Shown: positions 46,199 through 52,629 of the stretch, piece after piece
Layout of the letters: each line of letters begins with the position of its first letter
How positions within the stretch are numbered: the stretch's first letter is position 1
DNA from: Actinomycetota bacterium
Lineage (GTDB): Bacteria > Actinomycetota > Actinomycetes > S36-B12
NCBI GenBank assembly: GCA_016717115.1
Contig: JADKGE010000006.1
Location: forward strand, 186,001-250,000
Direction: 5' to 3'
DNA length: 64,000 bases
Made by a program: the position numbers and the translations under genes
The notes under the pieces: model-generated
Told to the model about the DNA's origin: nothing
Database searches by the model: none
The model's input: only the letters and a program-made list of their open reading frames with translations

Positions 46199-47557
46199 TT
46201 ACGGCAGCGGCACCTCTGCGGTCACGCGGTCAACCTCGGCGAACTTGTCGTTCGCGCTGTACTCGTTGACGGCGATGGTCGCCGACTTCGGGTCACCGTA
46301 CTGATTGAAGTCGAGCGGGCCAGTGACGCCGTCGAAGTCGATCTTGGTGCCCGCCTGCAGGAGTGCCAGGCAGTCGGCGAACGTGGTGCACTTCTCGCCA
46401 CCGGTGTTGGCCACCTCGGGGAGCATGGCCGCGATGGCCGCGCCGTCGCCACAGCCGGCCGCCTCGGCAGCGAGCGCGATGAGCATCATCGCGTCGTATG
46501 CCTGTGCGCCGTAGGTGAAGTCCTCGAGCGACGGATCGATCTCCTTGAGCGAGGCGTTGAAGTCCGTGAGGTCCTGCTCGCCGACCGGGATGGTGCCGAG
46601 CACGCCCTTCATGGTGCCCTTCGGGAAGTCCTTGTACGCCGCCGTGGAGAGGTTTCCGTCGACGAGGTAGATCTGGACGTCCGCGGGGCCAACACCCTGC
46701 TTGATCATCTCCTGCATGAGCTTCGTGGTCTCCTCGAAGCCGATGACCACGACTGCCTGCGGATTGCCGGCCTTGATCTCCGCGACCTCAGCCTCGAAGG
46801 AGGCAGCAGCGGGATCGTAGAGCAGCTCGCTGGTGACCGTGCCGCCCGCGTCCGTGAAGTTCTTGGAGAAGGCCTTCTCCAGGCCCTCACCGTACGGATC
46901 CTGACGAGCGATGACGGCGACGTCGGTCAGGCCCGCGTCGACGGCGTTGGCCGCGATGACCGCGCCCTGGAGGGCGTCGGACGGCGCAACGCGCCAGTAC
47001 AGGCCGTTGTCCTCGTAGGTGGTGAGCGCAGGCGAGGTGTTCGCCGGCGACATCTGGAGGACGCCGTTGGAGGTGATCTTGTCGATGACCGTCAGCGAGA
47101 CGCCCGAGGAGGCCGCACCGATGATGGCGCCGACGCCCTGCGAGAGGTGCGAGTCGACCGTCTGAGACGCGATGTCCGTCGTGGTGTCGCCCGAGTCGCC
47201 CTCGATGCTCGTGACCTCCGAGCCGAGAACCCCGCCGGCGGCGTTGATCTCGGTGACGGCCTTCTTGACGCCCGCGAACTCCGGTGGGCCGAGGAAGGCG
47301 AGGTCGCCCGTCTGGGGCAGGATCGAGCCGACCACCAGGGTGGGGTTCTTGCAGTCGGCGCTGGCGGATGCCATGGCCGAGGCTGCTGTCGACGCCTCCG
47401 CGCTCGCGGCTGCGCTGGACGCGGCAGGCGCTGCGCTGGACGCAGCCGCTGCGCTGGACGAGGACTCGCTCGACGTGCTGCTGCCGCCACAGGCCGCAAG
47501 CGCGAGCGAAGCCACTCCCAGCACGGCGGCCGACTTAAGGACCGTAGTGCGCTTCAT
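46199..47557 (-). CDS. livK: Branched-chain amino acid-type substrate-binding lipoprotein
   Basis: The 452-residue protein has a lipoprotein signal (MKRTTVLKSAAVLGVASLALAAC, lipobox LALAAC, Cys23), a Ser/Ala-rich spacer to about residue 68, and a complete type I periplasmic binding fold. The N-terminal lobe region (residues 74-292) contains LAFLGPPEFAG, IEGDSGDTTTD and QMSPANTSPALTT; the C-terminal part (293-442) starts VQIYLVDGN and contains AQAYDAMMLIAL and CTTFADCLALL. It should feed livHMGF, which lies on the other strand. AAGGAG precedes the ATG, and TAGGGT at 47618-47613 is a candidate -10 box. Confidence 0.94.
   Translation of the reverse strand: MKRTTVLKSAAVLGVASLALAACGGSSTSSESSSSAAAASSAAPAASSAAASAEASTAASAMASASADCKNPTLVVGSILPQTGDLAFLGPPEFAGVKKAVTEINAAGGVLGSEVTSIEGDSGDTTTDIASQTVDSHLSQGVGAIIGAASSGVSLTVIDKITSNGVLQMSPANTSPALTTYEDNGLYWRVAPSDALQGAVIAANAVDAGLTDVAVIARQDPYGEGLEKAFSKNFTDAGGTVTSELLYDPAAASFEAEVAEIKAGNPQAVVVIGFEETTKLMQEMIKQGVGPADVQIYLVDGNLSTAAYKDFPKGTMKGVLGTIPVGEQDLTDFNASLKEIDPSLEDFTYGAQAYDAMMLIALAAEAAGCGDGAAIAAMLPEVANTGGEKCTTFADCLALLQAGTKIDFDGVTGPLDFNQYGDPKSATIAVNEYSANDKFAEVDRVTAEVPLP
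47409..47460. repeat. Three short repeats in the spacer of livK
   Basis: A 13-nt unit GCTGCGCTGGACG occurs at 47409, 47430 and 47448. It encodes part of the Ala/Ser-rich spacer behind the lipid anchor. The spacing of 21 and 18 nt keeps the frame, so the spacer length may vary by slippage. Confidence 0.6.
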
Positions 47558-47612
47558 GCAGTCTCCTTATGCAAAAAAGACAAACGACGGCGGTTACCGT
47601 CGAGTTGGCGAC

Positions 47613-47618
47613 ACCCTA
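47613..47618 (-). promoter_or_regulatory. Candidate -10 box (TAGGGT) of livK
   Basis: TAGGGT on minus fits TANNNT and gives a leader of about 50 nt with AAGGAG before the ATG. The gap of 179 bp after the upstream gene supports a separate promoter. Confidence 0.4.
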
Positions 47619-47736
47619 CGCGACGGCGAGTTACGTGCGGGTAACCCTGTGTTACATCGTTGGTGCTTCGTGATCCTTCTGTGACCTTGCAGGCGAATCG
47701 ACATGCCGGGGGCCTGACATCACCCCCTGCGGGCAG

Positions 47737-49119
47737 CTATCCGGCCGAATTCGGGCCGATTCCCTGCTTCACGAGCTCCGTGATGATCTGCGACGACTCG
47801 TACGCGCCAATCAGCACGATGGCGTCGGGCCGTGCCGCCTTGATGGTGGCCGCAGCAGCGGCGAAATCCTGCGCTGCCGGGTCGTACTCGATGCCGGCGA
47901 CGACCTGGCCCCCACCCGACGTGATCGCGCGGGTGACGTTCGCCCTGAGACTCTCCCCGTAGGTGTCCCGTCGCGAGATGATCGCCACTCGGCGATGCCC
48001 CTCCCCCGTGACCAATGAGCCCAGGAAGGCCCCCTCGAGGACGTCGGAGGGGGCGGTGCGCCAGAACAGGCCGTGGTCCCTCACCGTGGTGAGGGACGGC
48101 AGCGTGTTCGCCGGCGAGATCATGAGGACGCCGGCATTGGTCACCTGGTCGAGCACGCTCAACGTGGAACTCGACGATGCCGCACCGATCAGGACGTCCG
48201 GCTTGAGGGGCAGGAGCGCCTTGACGGTCTGTCGGCCGGTGTCCGTCGACGTGTCTCCCGAGTCCCCCTCGATGAGTTCGACCGCGTCGAACCCGGGAAT
48301 CCCACCCGCCGCCTCGATGTCAGCGATGGCGAGTTTGATGCCGGCCGTCTCGGGGGGACCGAGGAACGCGAGACCACCGCTGGCCGGCAGGAAGGAGGCG
48401 ATCCGGAACACCCCGTCCCCCGCGCCCTTCTGGACGACAGCGTCGATCGCCCGCGACTTCCCCTCGGGCAGGATCTCGCCCTCCTGGTAGGTGACGTCAG
48501 GCAGCAGCGTGTTGTCCGGCCCGAACTCGTAGATGCCGATGGTCGCGCTGGTCGGATCTCCTGCCGGCGAGAAGTTCACGGCGCCGGACCGGCCGTTGTA
48601 GTCGATGGCGACGCCGTCCTGGATCAGGGCCAGGCAGTCCGCGTAGTCCGAGCATCCCTGTTCTCCGTTCGTGATGGGCACGAGTTGTCGGGCCACGTCG
48701 ATCCCGGCGTCGGACTGTGCCGTGGCCGCGCCCAGAGCGGCCAGGATCACGGCGTCGTAGGCCTCTGCCGCATACGAGTAGGCCTGCAGGTCGGGATCCA
48801 CCGTGAGCAGTCGCTCCTTGAACTGCTGGGAGATCTCGGCGCCCGGAATCGTCCCCTTCACGCCGGTGAGAAGGCCCACCGGGAGGCTCTCTCCGAGCAC
48901 GTTGTTGGTGTTGGTGTCGACGAGGTAGAGCGGCACGCCCGCCGTCATCGGCTCAGGCGTCGGCCCGGCCACGGCCTCGCCGGCGAGCTCATCACCCACG
49001 GCCGGGGGTCCGCTGGACCGAGGCTGGGTGACGGAGGCGCTGGTTCCGGAGCAGGCGACGAGGACGAGCGAGGCGGCACCGCACAGAACGGCCCGCCTCA
49101 CACCGCGCATTCGCCTCAT
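47737..49119 (-). CDS. Circularly permuted LivK-like substrate-binding lipoprotein
   Basis: The 460-residue protein has a lipoprotein signal (lipobox LVLVACSG, Cys23) and a spacer to about residue 60. Residues 62-209 match the C-terminal half of the neighbouring LivK (VPLYLVDTN, AEAYDAVILAAL, CSDYADCLALI, TSATIGIYEFG). After a linker (210-236), residues 237-460 match its N-terminal half (LAFLGPPETAG, LIEGDSGDTSTD, MISPANTLPSLTT) and end in ELVKQGIGPNSAG, exactly where the other protein continues EMIKQGVGPADVQIYLVD. The halves are therefore swapped in order. One open frame with signal, both halves and stop. ATG at 49119 was taken; ATG at 49110 has a better-spaced GGGAGAGGG. Confidence 0.92.
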   Translation of the reverse strand: MRRMRGVRRAVLCGAASLVLVACSGTSASVTQPRSSGPPAVGDELAGEAVAGPTPEPMTAGVPLYLVDTNTNNVLGESLPVGLLTGVKGTIPGAEISQQFKERLLTVDPDLQAYSYAAEAYDAVILAALGAATAQSDAGIDVARQLVPITNGEQGCSDYADCLALIQDGVAIDYNGRSGAVNFSPAGDPTSATIGIYEFGPDNTLLPDVTYQEGEILPEGKSRAIDAVVQKGAGDGVFRIASFLPASGGLAFLGPPETAGIKLAIADIEAAGGIPGFDAVELIEGDSGDTSTDTGRQTVKALLPLKPDVLIGAASSSSTLSVLDQVTNAGVLMISPANTLPSLTTVRDHGLFWRTAPSDVLEGAFLGSLVTGEGHRRVAIISRRDTYGESLRANVTRAITSGGGQVVAGIEYDPAAQDFAAAAATIKAARPDAIVLIGAYESSQIITELVKQGIGPNSAG

Positions 49120-49223
49120 TCCCTCTCCCGGCGTCCGGGACCTCCCACGAGACCCCGAGTCGCCTTCACTGTACATACCGCGTTCCCGCGCCTCCCTCAC
49201 CGTCGACGCGCCGGGCGATCGCG

Positions 49224-49802
49224 CTACGAAGGCAGCCGACCGCCCGCGGCCACGTCGGCCGCGACCTCCGCCAGCGTGACCCGACGGTCCATGGCGGCGC
49301 GACGCAGCCAGGCGAAGGCCTCGGGCTCCGTGATCCCCATCGTCGACTCGAGTACCTGCTTGGCGCGCTCGACCGCCTCCCGGGCTGCCTGGCGCTCGCG
49401 CAGGTTCGACACCTGTTCGGCCAGCTCGCGCATCTGCTGCCACCGCGCCACCGCCACCTCGATCGCGGGCGCGAGATCCGCCTTGCCGAACGGCTTGACC
49501 AGGTACCCCAGAACCCCGGCCTCGGCAGCCCGCTGGACGGTCTCGGCCTGGCCGAAGGCGGTCACCATGACGACCGGCGCCAGCCCGTCGGCGATGATCT
49601 CCTCTGCCGCTGACAGGCCATCGCGGCGGGGCATGGCCACGTCCATGAACACGACATCGGGGCGCAGGGACCGGGTCAGGTCGACTGCGGCCTGCCCGTC
49701 TGCGGCCTGTCCCACGACGTCGTACCCGCACTCCCCCAGGAGTTCGACGAGATCCATGCGGATCAGGGCCTCGTCCTCCGCGACCAGCACCCTCACTGCC
49801 AT
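49224..49802 (-). CDS. pdtaR: ANTAR-domain response regulator (PdtaR-like)
   Basis: The 192-residue protein has an N-terminal receiver domain (phospho-acceptor Asp54 in VVFMDVAMP, acidic pair at Glu9-Asp10/Glu11, Lys in LVKPFGKAD) and a C-terminal ANTAR domain (about residues 128-183, LRERQAAREAVERAKQVLES). ANTAR proteins bind paired RNA hairpins and prevent termination; PdtaR is the partner of the sensor kinase PdtaS in mycobacteria. No kinase gene is next to it. TAGGCT ends 6 nt before the ATG, so the mRNA is probably leaderless. Confidence 0.93.
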   Translation of the reverse strand: MAVRVLVAEDEALIRMDLVELLGECGYDVVGQAADGQAAVDLTRSLRPDVVFMDVAMPRRDGLSAAEEIIADGLAPVVMVTAFGQAETVQRAAEAGVLGYLVKPFGKADLAPAIEVAVARWQQMRELAEQVSNLRERQAAREAVERAKQVLESTMGITEPEAFAWLRRAAMDRRVTLAEVAADVAAGGRLPS

Positions 49803-49814
49803 GGCGTCAGCCTA
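49803..49814 (-). promoter_or_regulatory. TAGGCT -10 box, leaderless pdtaR
   Basis: TAGGCT (49814-49809 on minus) ends exactly 6 nt before the pdtaR ATG; no ribosome-binding site fits between. Confidence 0.5.
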
Positions 49815-49886
49815 GGCGCCGATGCGATGTCCACGGGTGAGGGACCACGCCCGTGGGGAGGCTGGTGGGGTTACCCTGTCCCTCGC

Positions 49887-49960
49887 GCCCCGGTATCCCA
49901 ACCGGCAGAGGAAACGGTCTCAAACACCGTCCAGTGTGGGTTCAAATCCCACCCGGGGCA
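49887..49960 (+). tRNA. tRNA with Leu (CAA) anticodon and short variable loop
   Basis: A 74-nt cloverleaf folds cleanly: a 7-bp acceptor stem (49887-49893 with 49953-49959), a D arm with the GG pair, a perfect 5-bp anticodon stem around the loop CTCAAAC (anticodon CAA, reading UUG), and a T arm GTGGG-TTCAAAT-CCCAC. No CCA is encoded after discriminator A. The variable region is only 5 nt, whereas leucine tRNAs have a long variable arm, so the shape is class I despite a leucine anticodon. The 3' end is repeated at 50951, marking an integration site. Confidence 0.85.
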
Positions 49961-49961
49961 C
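49943..49961 (+). repeat. attL-like repeat at the tRNA 3' end
   Basis: These 19 nt covering the T-arm and acceptor 3' strand of the tRNA recur exactly at 50951-50969. Duplicated tRNA 3' ends are the usual footprint of integrase-mediated insertion. Confidence 0.8.
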
Positions 49962-50001
49962 TCGACTGACAATGTGCCCCTGACCGCGCCGAACTCCGAA
50001 A

Positions 50002-50345
50002 TCACGCGCCTGTCATCTGCCGCGGGTGCACATCGGGTGCACATGACGCGGACTGCTGCGCCAGCGCGGTGACCGCCAGGCGAGCCCCGTCGGCGTCGTC
50101 GGCTATCGCGTAGGCGTACACGCGCAGGGTGACCTGTGGGCTCGCGTGGCCCATCATGTTCGACACCTGAGGGATGGCGACACCCGCCGAGACGAGCGAC
50201 GCCCCGTAGTAGTCGCGCAAGTGGTGGGCGCTGAAGTTGACCTTCGTCAGTCGCCGGATTCACCGGATCTCCGAGTCGACAGTCGTGCGCTGCATCCGGC
50301 CACCATTCGGCGACTGCCACAGCCATTCACCGTCGAGATTGCCGT
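50002..50345 (-). pseudogene. Tyrosine recombinase (integrase) C-terminal fragment
   Basis: The frame encodes the catalytic end of a phage-type integrase: WLWQSPNGGRMQ, then SAHHLRDYYGASLV (the HxxR region), NMMGHASPQ (the H/W box) and VTLRVYAYA with the nucleophile tyrosine. The N-terminal domains and the first catalytic arginine are absent. A TGA at 50262-50260 interrupts the frame; it lies in a 9-bp tandem duplication (two copies of ATCCGGYGA), so the fragment is dead. An ATG at 50220 leaves only 72 residues, too short to function. Confidence 0.8.
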
Positions 50346-50560
50346 CAGGGCGCCGACACGACACGAGCTAGCAGATTCCGGTGGCGGCGCGCGTCGGTCG
50401 GACGCGACCGGGCAGCCTCCGAGCCATCTCGTTGGCGTGCATGGCTCGGGAGCAAGAACCTTCGAACCCGAAGGGGATGGTTGGGAACGAGGGGCCGCGT
50501 CGGCTCACAGCCTCGGGCTGCTGCTGCATAAGCAGGGCGCGGCCCCTTCGCCATGTCCGG

Positions 50561-50805
50561 GCATGACAACGGCCACCGTCGATGGGCAGTCTGGACGGTG
50601 GACGGTGGCCGTTGTCTGTCAGCAGGGAGTCTGACGAGGGCGGAGTACCCCGCGGGCGCGAGATGAAACATCGACGCTCGGCCGAACCTGCAACACGTTG
50701 CCTGGCCGGCATGACAACGGCCACCGTCGGGGGACGATGGCCGTTGCCTGTCAGCGGGGGCGCTGACAGGGGCGTGTACCCACGCGGGCGAACCGTCAAA
50801 CATCG
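50561..50805. repeat. Two tandem hairpin-containing repeats in the element remnant
   Basis: Copy 1 (50561-50673) and copy 2 (50709-50805) share the start GCATGACAACGGCCACCGTC, a complementary second arm, a CTGTCAGC motif and the end AAACATCG. In copy 1 the hairpin is a perfect 16-bp stem (50565-50580 with 50601-50616); in copy 2 (50713-50728 with 50733-50748) it has two mismatches and is followed by an 8-bp hairpin at 50749-50768. They may be terminators or protein-binding sites of the former element. Confidence 0.6.
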
Positions 50806-50950
50806 GATTCGGGTGCACATCCGGTGCACATCGGGTACACACCGTCGCCATTTGAGCCCGCTAAGGGTCACCCGTCGTCACCGCTGCCGAATGAGGGATT
50901 CCCTCAAAGAATGCGATTCCCCCTCACGACGGATCTGACCGGCCATCGTC

Positions 50951-50969
50951 CAAATCCCACCCGGGGCAC
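50951..50969 (+). repeat. attR-like copy of the tRNA 3' end
   Basis: An exact 19-nt copy of 49943-49961, without the rest of the tRNA. It marks the right end of the integrated element remnant. Confidence 0.8.
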
Positions 50970-51021
50970 ATCCGTCGGTGCCCGTGAGCCGCGGCGGTCG
51001 GCATGGCGCCCTTTCCGGTCG

Positions 51022-51027
51022 TACGCT
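51022..51027 (+). promoter_or_regulatory. Candidate -10 box (TACGCT) of the lipoprotein gene
   Basis: TACGCT fits TANNNT and lies 21 nt before the ATG, followed by a GAGGAGG ribosome-binding site. Confidence 0.35.
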
Positions 51028-51048
51028 GTGAGCGACCGAGGAGGAACC

Positions 51049-51558
51049 ATGACCATCACCCGGCACCGAGTTGCCACGTCCGCCCTCGCCGCGATCCTCG
51101 CGCTCGGGGTTCCCGTCATCGCGGGCTGCGGTGGCGCCATCCAGAACGCGGCCGAGGAGGCCGCTGGCAATGCCGTCGGCGGCGACGTGAACATCGAGGA
51201 CGACGGCATCTCCGTCACCGACAGCAACGGCAACGAGATCCAGCTCGGCGACGACGTCTCCCTCCCCGACAACTGGCCCTCGGCCGTCCCGGCCTTCGAA
51301 GGCGGACAGCTCAAGAGCGTCATGGTGGCGGGTGACGGGGCCTCGGTGAACGCCGTCTGGCAGGCGGACGGAACCGCGGACGAGGCCGCCAAGGCGTACG
51401 GCGCGGCCCTGGAGGCCGCGGGATTCACTCCCGGTGACATGACCAGCACGGCGGGGATGACAGGTGGCGACTACACCGGTAACGGCTACAAGGTGAACGT
51501 CGTGGTCATCGCGGCCGACGGGACGACCAGCGTCATGGTCAATGCGGAGAAGGGCTGA
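51049..51558 (+). CDS. Putative lipoprotein of unknown function
   Basis: The 169-residue protein begins with a lipoprotein signal (MTITRHRV..., lipobox VPVIAGCGG) and should be anchored on the outer face of the membrane. The mature part is small and acidic, with a Gly/Asn-rich start, SLPDNWPSAVPAFEGG and DEAAKAYGAALEAAGF. Similar small actinobacterial lipoproteins exist but the function is unknown to me. ATG at 51049 follows GAGGAGG. The gene starts 80 bp beyond the element remnant, and its end overlaps the convergent nusB gene by 20 bp. Confidence 0.82.
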   Translation: MTITRHRVATSALAAILALGVPVIAGCGGAIQNAAEEAAGNAVGGDVNIEDDGISVTDSNGNEIQLGDDVSLPDNWPSAVPAFEGGQLKSVMVAGDGASVNAVWQADGTADEAAKAYGAALEAAGFTPGDMTSTAGMTGGDYTGNGYKVNVVVIAADGTTSVMVNAEKG

Positions 51559-51994
51559 CCGGCGGTTCTGCCTCGATCGACAGCCGCGGCTTCAGTTCCA
51601 GAAGCCGGCCGAGGAGTCCGTTGACGAAGGATGCCGACTCGTCGGTGGACAGTTCCTGCGCGAGGTTGATGGCCTCGGAGATGGCCACCGCGTCGGGCAC
51701 GTCGTCGCGCCAGAGCAGTTCGTAGGCGCCGATGCGAAGGATCGCTCGGTCCACGGCGGGCATTCGGTCGAGGGTCCACCCCATCGAGTAGCTGCCGAGC
51801 AGCTCGTCGATGTAGGCCTGGTGCGCCAGCACGCCCTCGACGATCTCGGCGACGTAGGCGTTGAGCGCTGCCTGGCCCTCGTCCGCTCGGCGCGCGGATG
51901 TGGCCGCGAGTACGCCTGCAGCCGGGATCGATCGGATGTCGGCCTCGTACAGCGCGTCGAGCGCACGCTTGCGGGCCTTGCTACGGGCAGACAT
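51539..51994 (-). CDS. nusB: Transcription antitermination protein NusB
   Basis: NusB binds boxA in rRNA leaders together with NusE (S10) to prevent premature termination. The 151-residue helical protein has the family features RSKARKRALDALYEAD at the N-terminus and DRAILRIGAYELLWRDDVP and AISEAINLAQELSTDESASFVNG later. It follows efp, the common actinobacterial order efp-nusB. Confidence 0.96.
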   Translation of the reverse strand: MSARSKARKRALDALYEADIRSIPAAGVLAATSARRADEGQAALNAYVAEIVEGVLAHQAYIDELLGSYSMGWTLDRMPAVDRAILRIGAYELLWRDDVPDAVAISEAINLAQELSTDESASFVNGLLGRLLELKPRLSIEAEPPVSPSPH

Positions 51995-52028
51995 CTACTC
52001 AGGCGTCCTCGGGCTTGATGGGTGTACG

Positions 52029-52592
52029 TCAGTCGTTGATGCGGCCGAGATAGGACCCGTCGCGCGTGTCCACCTTGACCTTGGTGTCGGACTCGATGAA
52101 CAGCGGCACCTGGATCTCTGCACCGGTCTCGAGGGTGGCCGGCTTGGTGCCGCCCGTCGAGCGGTCGCCCTGGAGGCCCGGCTCGGTGTACGTGATCATC
52201 AGCTCGACGGATGCCGGCAGCTCGATGTAGATCGGCACGCCTTCGTGGGTGGCCACGGTGGCCGTCTGGTTCTCGAGCAGGTACCTCGACATGTCGCCGA
52301 CCACGGTCGACGGCACATGGATCTGGTCATAGGTCTGTGTGTCCATGAACACCCAGTCGTCGCCGTCCTTGTAGAGGTACTGCATCTCGCGCTTGTCGAC
52401 GGTGGCCGTCTCGACCTTCAGCCCCGCGTTGAACGTGCGGTCGACGACCTTGCCCGTGAGGACGTTCTTGAGCTTGGTGCGCACGAATGCGCCGCCCTTG
52501 CCGGGCTTCACGTGCTGGAACTCGACCACGGTCCACAGGGCACCGTCGATGTTGAGGACAAGGCCGTTCTTGAGGTCATTGGTGGTCGCCAC
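52029..52592 (-). CDS. efp: Elongation factor P
   Basis: EF-P helps ribosomes pass polyproline stretches. The 187-residue protein has the three beta-barrel domains of normal length, with the tip lysine Lys32 in KPGKGGAF at the position that is modified in other bacteria; no modification gene is seen in the window. GTG at 52592 follows CAGGAG. The longer frame upstream overlaps pepQ and was rejected. Confidence 0.97.
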   Translation of the reverse strand: MATTNDLKNGLVLNIDGALWTVVEFQHVKPGKGGAFVRTKLKNVLTGKVVDRTFNAGLKVETATVDKREMQYLYKDGDDWVFMDTQTYDQIHVPSTVVGDMSRYLLENQTATVATHEGVPIYIELPASVELMITYTEPGLQGDRSTGGTKPATLETGAEIQVPLFIESDTKVKVDTRDGSYLGRIND

Positions 52593-52629
52593 GCGAGTTG
52601 CTCCTGAGCCTTGGTGTGTCGGGTCCGCG

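Larger units (their letters stand above)
49962..50950. mobile_element. Remnant of a tRNA-integrated element (about 1 kb)
   Basis: The segment between the two 19-bp repeats holds no intact gene. From left to right it contains two GGGTGCACATC-type repeats (50024-50044), the 3' part of a tyrosine integrase gene on minus, a stretch with small hairpins, two related hairpin repeats (50561-50673 and 50709-50805), and three more GGGTGCACATC-like repeats (50811-50843). It looks like an integrative element or prophage reduced to its two ends, with integrase at the attL side. The short reading frames inside 50345-50870 show no recognisable protein. Confidence 0.75.

Noticed and set aside
47737..49731. 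A 664-residue version of the permuted binding protein
   Set aside because: The upstream 200 residues are an Arg/Gly-rich shadow of the ANTAR regulator; the signal peptide marks the true start near 49119.
50345..50870. Two overlapping minus-strand frames of about 168 residues in the element remnant
   Set aside because: Both cross the hairpin repeats, have no recognisable domain and no ribosome-binding site; they are probably chance open frames.
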